DNA from: Methanobrevibacter wolinii SH
GTDB lineage: Archaea > Methanobacteriota > Methanobacteria > Methanobacteriales > Methanobacteriaceae
DNA: 64,000 nt
Direction: 5' to 3'
Assembly: GCF_000621965.1 (NCBI RefSeq)
Contig: NZ_JHWX01000015.1
Coordinates: forward strand, 19,565 to 83,564
Below, piece by piece: positions 54,617 to 63,681 of this stretch; positions within the stretch are counted from its first letter, which is position 1; each line of letters opens with the position of its first letter. The notes below the pieces were generated by a model. The model ran no database searches, was not told the origin of the DNA, and saw only the letters and a list, made by a program, of their open reading frames with translations. Made by a program: the position numbers and the translations under genes.

Positions 54617-54955
54617 TTACAATGATTCTAAATAATCAATTTTAGATTGAAGTATTTTAATTTGATCATTGTACCTTTTTTCCTCTTCATCTCGGAATTG
54701 ATAAAGTTCACTTAAAAGTACATCAATCTCTTTATTAAAACTATCGAGATTTTTGTCTCTTTCTTTTTCTATTTCATTAATTTTTAATAAGAAATCTTTA
54801 ATTTTATTTTTATTGAGCGATTCTTCATCAAGAATACCTAGTTCCAAATTAATTGCATCATCTAATATATCTTGTAATTTGATGCCCTTTGATTTAACTA
54901 AGTTCTTCTTTTCCCTATTTATTTTAACACTAGTAGTATCATTAAAATTTCTCAT
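54617..54955 (-). CDS. Ribbon-helix-helix-like protein with coiled coil
   Basis: 112 residues. TTSVKINREKKNLVKSKGIKLQDILDDAINLEL (about 7-39) has the strand-helix-helix pattern of RHH DNA-binding proteins, including KGIKLQDIL where many members have [KG]-x-[ST]-LS-[ED]-[AI]L. The remainder (about 48-110) is a charged heptad-like coiled coil (FLLKINEIEKERDKNLDSFNKEIDVLL). This fits a small dimeric regulator or antitoxin-like protein, but there is no toxin-like partner next to it. A TATA-like TATTTATATA (54988-54997, minus) lies about 37 bases upstream. Confidence 0.65.
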   Translation of the reverse strand: MRNFNDTTSVKINREKKNLVKSKGIKLQDILDDAINLELGILDEESLNKNKIKDFLLKINEIEKERDKNLDSFNKEIDVLLSELYQFRDEEEKRYNDQIKILQSKIDYLESL

Positions 54956-55148
54956 TTTAACACTAATATAAATTATCTACATATGAATATATAAATATTA
55001 CCATTAAAATAAAGTAGACAGCTAAAAAATATTTTAAAAATAGCTATTAAATAAATAAAAAATAATGAGCAATTAGAAATTTTATAATAATAAAATTACC
55101 AACTAAATTAAAAAATAAAGAAAAAATTTAAAGTAAAAAAGATAATAC

Positions 55149-56381
55149 TTAATAATCATCATTTATTAATCTAGAAATTAATTTATAACCAGGCTCTTTT
55201 TTAATAGAACCTTTAGATATTTTAGCTTCACTATAAGAATCAACATCATCAGCTTGTCCATTAGATGAATATATTACTTGTGGAATATCATCACGAGTAT
55301 GTGTACCTACAGGTATAGGTGTTGGATGATCTGGTAAAACAACTAATTTATAATCATCATAATTTTCTTCTAATGCATCCCATATAGGTCCAACTATATA
55401 TTTATCAATAGATTCAATAGCTTTAACTTTCTCTTTAACATTTTGAGCATGACCTGCTTCATCAGGAGCCTCTATATGAACATATAAAACATCATAATTT
55501 TTAAGATTATCAATAGCATACTTACCTTTTGCAGCATAATCAGTATCAAAGTATCCTGTTGCTCCTGGAACATTTATAATATCCATTCCACCAAGATTTG
55601 CAATTCCTTTAAGTAAATCTACTGCAGTAATAACTGCTGCTTTAAGATGATACATATCAGTGAAATTATCAAGTTTAGGAGTTACACCTTGACTCCATAA
55701 CCATACCATATTTGCAGGTTTAAGACCATTTTCAATACGTTTTTTATTAACTTCATGATTTTCTAGAAATTCTTTTGATTCTGACATTATTGATTTAATT
55801 TTACTTCCAGAAGTATTATTATCCCAATTAGTGTATTTATCAATTTCTTCACCAACAATATCATGAGGAGCTACAGTATCAAAACTAGTCATATCTTTGA
55901 CCTCATCATCATTTTCACAAGAGTATACAAATACATGCCTATAGCTTACACCAGAATAAAATTTACCTTTAAATCCAGGATATTTTTCATTAAAATATTT
56001 ATTTAAATCATTAAGTAAAATAGCTGCTTCTTCAGATGTAATATGATTTGCATTAAAATCATCTAAACATCCATCTTTTTCTGTAATGGTATTACATCTA
56101 AATATTACATCATTACTATCAGTATCAATACCCATGTTTCCTGCTTCAAGAGGACCTCTACCAGTATAATATTTATCTGGATTAAAACCAAATATACTCA
56201 TATTTGCAACATCAGATCCTGGTGCATATTTTTCAAATACATTATTTGTAAGACCACATTTTCCCTCTTTAGCTAATCTATCCATGTTTGGAATATTAGC
56301 ATATTCAAGAGGAGTTTTACCATCTAATTCATCAAGAGGATAATCACACATTCCATCCCCAATAATTATAACATATTTCAT
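55149..56381 (-). CDS. apgM: Cofactor-independent phosphoglycerate mutase, archaeal type
   Basis: 410 residues, alkaline phosphatase superfamily, interconverts 3- and 2-phosphoglycerate. Metal and catalytic text: IIGDGMCDYPL (Asp), YAPGSDVANMSIFG (catalytic Ser), DTVAPHDIVGE, VHIEAPDEAGHAQN and VLPDHPTPIPVGTHTRD. The ARGP-like segment GRGPLEAGNMGI is characteristic of the archaeal form. Lies 113 bp downstream of hom on the same strand. The order gatC-ACT-hom-apgM is, from memory, shared with Methanothermobacter. Confidence 0.95.
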   Translation of the reverse strand: MKYVIIIGDGMCDYPLDELDGKTPLEYANIPNMDRLAKEGKCGLTNNVFEKYAPGSDVANMSIFGFNPDKYYTGRGPLEAGNMGIDTDSNDVIFRCNTITEKDGCLDDFNANHITSEEAAILLNDLNKYFNEKYPGFKGKFYSGVSYRHVFVYSCENDDEVKDMTSFDTVAPHDIVGEEIDKYTNWDNNTSGSKIKSIMSESKEFLENHEVNKKRIENGLKPANMVWLWSQGVTPKLDNFTDMYHLKAAVITAVDLLKGIANLGGMDIINVPGATGYFDTDYAAKGKYAIDNLKNYDVLYVHIEAPDEAGHAQNVKEKVKAIESIDKYIVGPIWDALEENYDDYKLVVLPDHPTPIPVGTHTRDDIPQVIYSSNGQADDVDSYSEAKISKGSIKKEPGYKLISRLINDDY

Positions 56382-56494
56382 AAAAAATTAACTCCAATAA
56401 AAATTAATATGTATTTTAATACAATTTAAAAAATAGATAAATTAAAAAATCAATATAAAAAAATAAATATAAATAAACTTAAAAAAAAGTTTAT

Positions 56495-57514
56495 TTAATA
56501 TTTTTCACGAATTACATGAATTAAATCAGTTAACATTGCTGCAGCAGTTTCAACTGAACCTGCACCAATACCCATAACTGTAACATCACCAGATAAATCT
56601 GTTTTAAGATTAGCCATATTTAAGGTTCCATTAATATCATATACACTACCTTTTCTTACAAGTCTTGGTGAAACCTCAAGATTATTTGGTGAAATTTCAG
56701 CAATTAATTTAATTAAATAACCTTCTTTTCCTGCAAGTGAAATAGCTTCAGAAGTTATTTCTGAAATACCTTTAACTTTAACATCATTATATGTTGCAGG
56801 AATTCCAAGTAAAGCATTTGCTAAAATTACAGTTTTACATGCAGCATCAATACCCATTACATCTTGTGTAGGGTCAGTTTCAGCAATTCCTAGTTGTTGT
56901 GATTCTTTTAAAGTATCTTCATAAGAAGTTCCCTCAGAAGTCATTCTTGAGAGAATATAATTTGTTGTACCATTTAAAATACCTACAATTGATTTAATTT
57001 CATTTGCAGGAAGTGTTTCCTGAGCAAGATTAATAATAGGCATTGTTCCACCTACACTTGCTTCAAATTTAAATAATACATTATTTTCTTTAGCAGAATC
57101 CATTAATTCTTTAAAATTTAATGCAAGATGACCTTTATTAGATGTTACAACATCTTTACCCATATTAAATGCTTTTAATGTTAAACTTCTTGCTGGTTCT
57201 GCATCTTTAATATTAGTTGGTGTTGCTTCCATAAGAACATCAAAGTCACATGCATCAAGAACATCTAAACCTGATATATTACTACCATATTCTGGATAAT
57301 TACCAACTTTTCCAGTTTCTTTTTTAATATCAATTAATTTCTTCTCATCAAGACCATCTTCACATATTGCTGATGTTGATGAATCTGCTACAGATACAAT
57401 TTTTAAATTAACATCATAATCTTTTTTAATTGATTCTCTTTTTAATGAGACTACTTTAGCTAAACCTTGACCAACAGCTCCAAATCCCATTATACATAAT
57501 TTTAAATCTTTCAT
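56495..57514 (-). CDS. hom: Homoserine dehydrogenase
   Basis: 339 residues; reduces aspartate semialdehyde to homoserine with NAD(P)H, the branch to threonine and methionine. The Rossmann motif GFGAVGQG is at about 10-17. [11 protein letters not shown] (about 129-139), [39 protein letters not shown] and the [22 protein letters not shown] motif are standard. There is no C-terminal ACT domain; the separate ACT protein encoded 11 bp upstream probably gives feedback control. AAGGGG is the ribosome site. Confidence 0.95.
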   Translation of the reverse strand: MKDLKLCIMGFGAVGQGLAKVVSLKRESIKKDYDVNLKIVSVADSSTSAICEDGLDEKKLIDIKKETGKVGNYPEYGSNISGLDVLDACDFDVLMEATPTNIKDAEPARSLTLKAFNMGKDVVTSNKGHLALNFKELMDSAKENNVLFKFEASVGGTMPIINLAQETLPANEIKSIVGILNGTTNYILSRMTSEGTSYEDTLKESQQLGIAETDPTQDVMGIDAACKTVILANALLGIPATYNDVKVKGISEITSEAISLAGKEGYLIKLIAEISPNNLEVSPRLVRKGSVYDINGTLNMANLKTDLSGDVTVMGIGAGSVETAAAMLTDLIHVIREKY

Positions 57515-57525
57515 TTTAAAACCCC

Positions 57526-58011
57526 TTAAATCTCATTAATAACTAAAAGGTCTTTGGAAGCGGCGATTTCATTAATTTTATTTAGTACTTGATCTTTTAA
57601 TCCTAAAGCCATTTCTACAGTTATTAATCCAGATGATTTTTCTTCATTGTTAAATTTTACTTCCATAGTAGTTACAGTTACATTATCCATTGCATTTAAT
57701 TGATCTACCGTATCTCTTACATCAGTATCAATAACATGTCCAATAAGAATAGTACTAAGTTTAACAGTTTTTAAAGAACCATTAACTTTAAGTATTCTAA
57801 TTCCCATTTCTTCAATTGACTCAATGATTTTTTCAAGATTATCTCTTTCTCCTTCTACAGTTATTTGTACAGGAATTTTTCCATTTTCATTTTTATAATC
57901 CCTTTGATGAATAACTGTAACAAGATTAGCACCTAACTCTTTGAATGGTAAGAGTGAAGAAACTAATTGTCCAGGAGTATCTGAAAGTTCAAGTACTAAA
58001 TCCATCCTCAT
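57526..58011 (-). CDS. ACT-domain protein, probable regulator of homoserine dehydrogenase
   Basis: 161 residues. The N-terminal [38 protein letters not shown] is a clear amino acid-binding ACT domain (DxPGxL motif), with a second ACT-like half at about 85-160. Placed immediately before hom, which lacks its own ACT domain, so an allosteric role for threonine or another pathway end product is the simplest reading. AAGGTGA overlaps the stop of the gatC gene, 4 nt before this ATG. Confidence 0.85.
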   Translation of the reverse strand: MRMDLVLELSDTPGQLVSSLLPFKELGANLVTVIHQRDYKNENGKIPVQITVEGERDNLEKIIESIEEMGIRILKVNGSLKTVKLSTILIGHVIDTDVRDTVDQLNAMDNVTVTTMEVKFNNEEKSSGLITVEMALGLKDQVLNKINEIAASKDLLVINEI

Positions 58012-58020
58012 ACTATCACC

Positions 58021-58236
58021 TTAATTAGTCCAGTCAGCTTTTTTAACTACTAAATTTCCTTTTTTATCTATTTTTGCATTTCTTCTAATTTTAGAAGCAT
58101 CCATTTTAATACATTCATCTTTACGAGTTAAATTTAAATTATCAGTAATATAAATTGTTTCATCAAGATCTGGAATAGTATCTAATGTTTTTGAAAATTT
58201 TTCAAGAATTTTTTCAGCATCTTCTTTAATTTCCAT
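58021..58236 (-). CDS. gatC: GatC-like subunit of Asp-tRNA(Asn)/Glu-tRNA amidotransferase
   Basis: 71 residues. EKILEKFSKTLDTIPDLDETIYITDNLNLTRKDE follows the archaeal GatC pattern (helix, then [LE]EETYY..D..N..R.D). GatC bridges GatA and GatB in the tRNA-dependent amidation complex. gatA and gatB are not in the window. First gene of the gatC-ACT-hom-apgM set, with AAGGAG 8 nt upstream. The family call rests on a short alignment by eye. Confidence 0.65.
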   Translation of the reverse strand: MEIKEDAEKILEKFSKTLDTIPDLDETIYITDNLNLTRKDECIKMDASKIRRNAKIDKKGNLVVKKADWTN

Positions 58237-58861
58237 AATAAATCTCCTTTAAACTTGAATAATTATAAATTAAAATAATATAATAATTATATATTAATTT
58301 TTTTATATTAATAAACTTATAGTTTTATTTAAGAATTAAAGCTAGTTAATAAAAGATTATTCTTAATTTTTAATTAAAACTTTAAAAGTTTTTAACTAAT
58401 TTTATAAAAATAAGAAAAAATTAAACTTAATACCTGAAACCATTAAAATTGAAAATGTAATTTTATCCTAATTAAAGAATAAATAAATTTAAAAAAATTA
58501 AATTTTATATTAAATAACTTTTAATAAGTTAAAATAATAAAATAAGCTTAAATAATAAAATAAATAGTAAAAAATTAAAAATAAAAATATAAATCAAATA
58601 TTTATGCTTAAAATATGCATATTTAAAACAATAAAATTAAGTTTAATTAAAAAATATCTAAAAATACTTATTAAAAACAATAAAACCAAACTTAACTAAA
58701 AAATATCTAAAAATACTTATTAAAAACAATAAAACCAAACTTAACTAAAAAAATATCTAAAAATATCTATTTAAAACAATAAAGAAAATACAAAATTATA
58801 TTAAAAAAATAAAATTTAAATTAAATTTATTATACCCATAAAAAATCGAATAAGTAAAAAC
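58237..58861. other. 625-bp spacer with a palindrome and tandem units
   Basis: Contains the perfect palindrome AAATATGCATATTT (58611-58624) and the 49-bp array listed separately. No gene was seen. Confidence 0.5.
58622..58800. repeat. About 49-bp tandem array, four units
   Basis: TTAAAAACAATAAAACCAAAC starts at 58671 and 58720, with diverged forms at about 58623 and 58771. TATCTAAAAATACTTATT lies between each pair. Confidence 0.8.
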
Positions 58862-60421
58862 TCAATTATAAACATAAGAATCTACTAATTCTTCAAAGTA
58901 TTTATTAAGATTTGTATTTCTAAATATTTTTCTTCTTAAAAATTTATCAATACCCGAACCATATTGAGCTGCTTTTTTCTTACGGTATGCAACATCTTCA
59001 GGAACTCCTTTTTTAACTGCAAGTTCCCTTAATATGTTTTTACGAATATTATCAGCACTACCATTTATTTTATATTTAGCAGGAATATTAAGTACCCATT
59101 TAATTATTTTATCAGAAAGATAAGGTACACGTAATTCAACAGTATTAGCCATACTAGTTGCATCATCACGTTCAAGATTTACATCATGAATATGTGCAAT
59201 ATCTTGTCTTAGCTCATGTTCTACTGCTCTAAATCTTTTATAGAATAAGCCATCAACATCTTTATAACCTTCTTCATAGGTATCTAAATATCTTTTATAT
59301 CCTGCAAATAATTCATCTGCACCTTGACCAGATAAAGCTACTTTAATTCCATCTTCATGAACCATATGTGTAGCAATATAAGTAGTCATACCTACACCTA
59401 ATTTCATTAAATTAGGTTCTTCAATAGCAAGTAAGGTATCATCTAAAAATTCACGTACAACATCTTCATTTATAACAGTTTCACGTAAAGGTAAATTTAA
59501 ATCTTCTGCAATTCTTCTTGCATATTTAAGATCTTGTGAATTCTCATTACCTACAGTATATAATTTAAGTGTTTGATTATCTTCAAGATTATTTAATATA
59601 TAATATAATAGTAATGTACTATCTACTCCACCAGAAAATACAAGTCCAATATCATCAATATTAGCTATTCTATCTTTTACTGATTCATTAAGATATTCAT
59701 CTAGATATTTTATATAAGTCTCATATTTATGATTTTTATTTGACTCATAATCATATATTAAGTATTTAGGTTCAATATCTTCATAGTTATAAAGAATATG
59801 ACCTGGTTCAAGAGTTTTTACATCAGTAATTCCAACTTTCCATAATGCTTTTCTTTCAGATGCAAATCCTCTGATAGTATCATTTTCACCATAAAATAAT
59901 GGTTTTACACCTACAGAATCTCTTGAAAGAGCAATATTTTCACCATCATATATAGCATAAACATAATCTCCATCAATACGTCTATTTGTGTATTGTACTG
60001 CTTCTAAAAGATCTTGATTTTTATTATAATAATAATTTAAAACCTGCATTAAAAGGTCACAATCACTTTTTGGAGCTTCACCATCATATAAATTAGATTT
60101 TAAAAAGTCTAAAACTTCTTTATAATTATATATTTCTCCATTAAATGATAAAACAAGGTTGTTTAATTTTTTAGGTTGAAGATTTAAAAGATTATCTTCA
60201 TTATAAAAATTAGAAATAGAAAGTAAATTATGACCAAAACCTACATTATATTCATTATCATCATTAAAAGCATTTATATCAATGTTATTATCAAAAAATG
60301 TTGTTTCATCGTTTTCTAGATACACTCCATGTGCATCTGTACCTCTTCTTTCAATAATCTTCATCATTGAAAGAATATCATTTCCTTTAAATTTACCATA
60401 CAATCCTAATATTCCACACAT
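58862..60421 (-). CDS. asnB: Asparagine synthetase, glutamine-hydrolysing
   Basis: 519 residues. MCGILGLYG places the N-terminal nucleophile Cys2 of the glutaminase domain; RRGTDAHG, NGEIYNYKEVL and GDYVYAIYDG complete it. The synthetase domain has the PP-loop VFSGGVDSTLLL (about 262-273), SGQGADELFAGYKRY and DATSMANTVELRVPYLS. Makes asparagine from aspartate with ATP. It lies upstream of the gatC set on the same strand but 625 bp away, so probably its own transcript. No strong ribosome site before the ATG. Confidence 0.94.
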   Translation of the reverse strand: MCGILGLYGKFKGNDILSMMKIIERRGTDAHGVYLENDETTFFDNNIDINAFNDDNEYNVGFGHNLLSISNFYNEDNLLNLQPKKLNNLVLSFNGEIYNYKEVLDFLKSNLYDGEAPKSDCDLLMQVLNYYYNKNQDLLEAVQYTNRRIDGDYVYAIYDGENIALSRDSVGVKPLFYGENDTIRGFASERKALWKVGITDVKTLEPGHILYNYEDIEPKYLIYDYESNKNHKYETYIKYLDEYLNESVKDRIANIDDIGLVFSGGVDSTLLLYYILNNLEDNQTLKLYTVGNENSQDLKYARRIAEDLNLPLRETVINEDVVREFLDDTLLAIEEPNLMKLGVGMTTYIATHMVHEDGIKVALSGQGADELFAGYKRYLDTYEEGYKDVDGLFYKRFRAVEHELRQDIAHIHDVNLERDDATSMANTVELRVPYLSDKIIKWVLNIPAKYKINGSADNIRKNILRELAVKKGVPEDVAYRKKKAAQYGSGIDKFLRRKIFRNTNLNKYFEELVDSYVYN

Positions 60422-60857
60422 ATTATCAATCAGAGTCTTTTTTTAAAAAAAATTATAGGAAATTTAAATAATTTTAATAAAAATATTTAATAATAGTCAT
60501 ATTTTTATAAATTAATTTACTGAATAAATAAAATATAAAAATATATAATATAATAATATTTTTTATTATATTACTATAAATAGTTTACTTTAAATATTAA
60601 AATGGATATTTAATAATATTATCATTAATAAAAGATTTATAAGACATTATTTATAAACTAAGCTATTTTTTAAAAATAGATTATAAACAAATGAAATAAT
60701 TTGTTTTTAAACATTAATTTAACTATTAATATTAAGTTAAAAAATAGAAATAAAAAATATAAAAAAAAAATTAATTAAAAAATTAAAAATTCTAATTTAA
60801 TCTATGAATATAGCTAAATTTTAAGATAAATAATTAAATAAATTATTTATTAAGGAG
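60422..60857. other. Spacer between metX and asnB
   Basis: AT-rich. No gene or clear structure apart from the repeat array at its metX end. Confidence 0.4.
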
Positions 60858-60970
60858 TAATTAAATCAGCAGAAACTAATTACTTAAACCCAGTAAATGA
60901 CTAATTAAATCAGCAAAATTACTTAACTATAAATTACTCACTAAATGACTAATTAAATCAGTAGAAATTA
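60850..60970. repeat. Repeat array seeded by the metX 3' end
   Basis: TAATTAAATCAG at 60858, 60902 and 60950. The third, with TCACTAAATGACTAATTAAA, is coding (last residues [14 protein letters not shown]). The second copy AGTAAATGACTAATTAAATC is outside the gene. Confidence 0.8.
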
Positions 60971-62399
60971 GACCAACAACTTCTAAATCATCATTTACAA
61001 CAGGCATACATGAAATATCATACTTCTTCATTTGATTTGCTATATCAGTAATAGCTTCATCTGGAGTACAAAATTGAACATCTGTAGTCATAACTTCTTT
61101 TAAATCATTGCAATTAATAGCAATTGCTTTAGATAAATCCCAAGATGTAATAATTCCAATTAATTTATTATTTTTAACAATAGGAACATGAGTTAAGTGT
61201 TCATCTAACATTAATTTAGCAGCATCTTTAAGGCTTCCATTATAATTAAGTGTTGGAACATTAGTTTCCATTAAATCTTCTACAACATTATCAGATAAAA
61301 ATTGACCAATAATATAATTTAATTGTCCTGCTTCAATAAAGAATGCATCATGTCCTTTACTTGACGTAATCTCAGTAAAATTAACATCTACTCCATTTGC
61401 TTGAAGTGCTTTTAATATCTCAGCAGATTGTTCAGTAGTATATAACCAATCAGAATCAATTGATATTAATTGTGTTTTAGCTTTAATATTTTTAAGACCA
61501 TCTACAAGAGAATCATTATCTGCAAGATCAAAATAATCAATTGCCTTTGTTACATAAAGATAACTATTAGCATCAAATCTTTTAACAAAGGTTTCACCTT
61601 GATGATGAAGATAACTTTCTACCTGAAAATCAGGATCACTATCAAAATTATAACTTAATTCATTTTTATCTTGAAGGTCACGTCCAAATTTTTGATACAT
61701 AGATTCTTCAGAAAGATAAGTAATATGTGCAATCATACGTGCTACAGATAAACCATCTTCTGGATGTGGACCATCATAATAATCTCCACCATTCCAATTA
61801 GAATCTTTAACAATAGATTGTCTTGCAACTTCATTAAAAGCTATTTGCTGTGGAGTTGATCTTGCTGTAGTTGCAATTGGAATAATTTTTTTAATAAAAT
61901 CAGGATAATCAATTGCCCATTGAAGAACCTGCATACCACCCATACTTCCTCCAATTACACATAATAATTTTTTAATTCCAAAAGAATCAACTAGTTTTTT
62001 CTGTGCATGAACCATGTCAGATATAGTTATAAATGGGAAACTAAGACCATATTCTTTATTTGTTTCTGGATTTATAGATGCTGGACCAGTAGTTCCTTTA
62101 CAACCACCTAATACATTTGAGGATATAATAAAATATTTATTAGTATCCAAAGCTTTTCCTGGACCAATAATTATTTCCCACCATCCTGGTTTTTTATCAC
62201 CTTCATGCCATCCTGCAGCATGAGCATCACCAGTTAGTGCATGACAGACTAAAATAGCATTATTTTTTTCTTTATTTAATTCACCATAAGTTTCATATGC
62301 TATAGTTACATGATTTAAAGTCTGGCCAGATTTTAAATGAAGTTCTTCATCAATATTAAAAAATTTAGTTTGAACTTGACCAACTGATTTTTGTTTCAT
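60927..62399 (-). CDS. metX: Homoserine O-acetyltransferase with C-terminal CBS pair
   Basis: 490 residues. The alpha/beta-hydrolase domain (about 1-365) has the nucleophile Ser152 in [21 protein letters not shown], and a C-terminal Asp/His pair ([10 protein letters not shown] and SSKGHDAFF). It acetylates homoserine for methionine synthesis. Residues about 375-490 are two CBS domains ([29 protein letters not shown] and [29 protein letters not shown]), which usually bind adenosyl compounds, so feedback by S-adenosylmethionine or adenine nucleotides is likely (inference). AGGGA lies just upstream of the ATG. The substrate homoserine comes from hom at 56495-57514. Confidence 0.94.
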   Translation of the reverse strand: MKQKSVGQVQTKFFNIDEELHLKSGQTLNHVTIAYETYGELNKEKNNAILVCHALTGDAHAAGWHEGDKKPGWWEIIIGPGKALDTNKYFIISSNVLGGCKGTTGPASINPETNKEYGLSFPFITISDMVHAQKKLVDSFGIKKLLCVIGGSMGGMQVLQWAIDYPDFIKKIIPIATTARSTPQQIAFNEVARQSIVKDSNWNGGDYYDGPHPEDGLSVARMIAHITYLSEESMYQKFGRDLQDKNELSYNFDSDPDFQVESYLHHQGETFVKRFDANSYLYVTKAIDYFDLADNDSLVDGLKNIKAKTQLISIDSDWLYTTEQSAEILKALQANGVDVNFTEITSSKGHDAFFIEAGQLNYIIGQFLSDNVVEDLMETNVPTLNYNGSLKDAAKLMLDEHLTHVPIVKNNKLIGIITSWDLSKAIAINCNDLKEVMTTDVQFCTPDEAITDIANQMKKYDISCMPVVNDDLEVVGLISTDLISHLVSNL

Positions 62400-62954
62400 T
62401 TTAATCCCTACTTTAATTCTTAATAATTAATTTTTTAAGATAATAATTTTTTTAAAATAATATTTAATTAATAAAACTTATTATATAATATTTAATTTAA
62501 TTAATTTAAATATAATGATTTTTATTTAATAATTAAGAACTTTAACTTTTTAAATATTTTCTAAGATAATTTTAATTAAAATTATTTTGAATTTAAGTAT
62601 CTATTATAGAAAAAATAGATTAAAAAATACAAGATAATTTTATAATTATAAGATTAATAAAATTTAATAAATAATTACAATTATTATATATAACTATAGT
62701 TATATTTATAATTAATAGAATTATATAATTATTAACTTTATATTTAAAATAAAACATTTAGTTTAAATAAATTATAAATTTATATATAATAAGAACATAA
62801 GTTATTTAAAATTTAGGTTTATAAAACAATACTTTTAAAATATATATTAAATTTAAAAATTTCAAGAAACCTAAAAATATTAAAAAATTAAGATATAATA
62901 TTTATAATATAAGATACTATTAATTACTAATATAAATATAAAGGAGACTTAGGA
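62400..62954. other. Divergent promoter region of metX and the zinc-ribbon gene
   Basis: 555 AT-rich bases. Main feature is a perfect palindrome at 62688-62705 about midway. TATA-like runs are everywhere, so promoters cannot be placed. No gene was seen. Confidence 0.45.
62688..62705. promoter_or_regulatory. Perfect 18-bp palindrome ATATAACTATAGTTATAT
   Basis: Self-complementary without a spacer, with imperfect extension (ATTAT... and ...ATAAT) on both sides. Lies 289 bp from metX and 250 bp from the zinc-ribbon gene. Candidate operator. Confidence 0.4.
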
Positions 62955-63431
62955 ATGGTTAAACATTGTCCTCAATGTAACACAGAAACAGATGATAATT
63001 CAAGATTTTGTCCCAAATGTGGATACCAATATAAATTTGAGGAACCACAGTACAGAAAAGTACAAGTAAAAGCTGTTCAATGTCCTCAATGCCATAGTAG
63101 AATTTATAATTTAAGTTATGGATTTTGTCCTAAATGTGGATTTGAATTTCAAACCAAAAAAGATAATATCACTTATAATTATTTAGAAGTAGTTGAAAAG
63201 TCACAACACCAAAGTTCAATAATGTATGGTTATATTTTAGCTATATTAATACCAATAGTTGGAGTATTTTTTGCAATATATAACATAAGTCGTAAAGGAG
63301 ATGTTGAAGCAAGAAGTGCTGGTATTAACCAATTAATTATTTCCTTAGTATTCTTAACATTAGACATTTCCTATGTATACTTCTTTATAAAAGCTGGTGC
63401 AATAAACTTAGATAGATTTAAATTCTTTTAA
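62955..63431 (+). CDS. Double zinc-ribbon membrane protein
   Basis: 158 residues. Two zinc ribbons: CPQC..CPKC at residues 5-22 and CPQC..CPKC at about 43-61. Then a linker and two membrane segments (about 91-112 and 128-150). The ribbon part should face the cytosol. Such zinc_ribbon/TM proteins are common and uncharacterised in methanogens. GGAG about 10 nt and AGGA just before the ATG both could serve as ribosome sites. Confidence 0.8.
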   Translation: MVKHCPQCNTETDDNSRFCPKCGYQYKFEEPQYRKVQVKAVQCPQCHSRIYNLSYGFCPKCGFEFQTKKDNITYNYLEVVEKSQHQSSIMYGYILAILIPIVGVFFAIYNISRKGDVEARSAGINQLIISLVFLTLDISYVYFFIKAGAINLDRFKFF

Positions 63432-63488
63432 ATCTATTTAAACTAATTTTATAATAATTTAAAACTAAATTAACTGATTTTTAACACA

Positions 63489-63600
63489 ATTAAATAATAA
63501 TACACTATTTTTATTAAACAATAAATTAAACAATACCTAATTTTTTAACTTAATTAAATAATAATACACTATTTTTATTAATAAATTAAAAAAAATTTTA
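63489..63600. repeat. 63-bp tandem duplication
   Basis: AATTAAATAATAATACACTA at 63489 recurs at 63552, with TTTTTATTA and ATAAATTAAA following in both. Confidence 0.75.
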
Positions 63601-63681
63601 ATTAAAGGTTAAATAATAAAATAAAGAATTAAAATTTTAAATAAAGTAATTTAAAAAAAGTTTTAGATAAATAAATATTTA

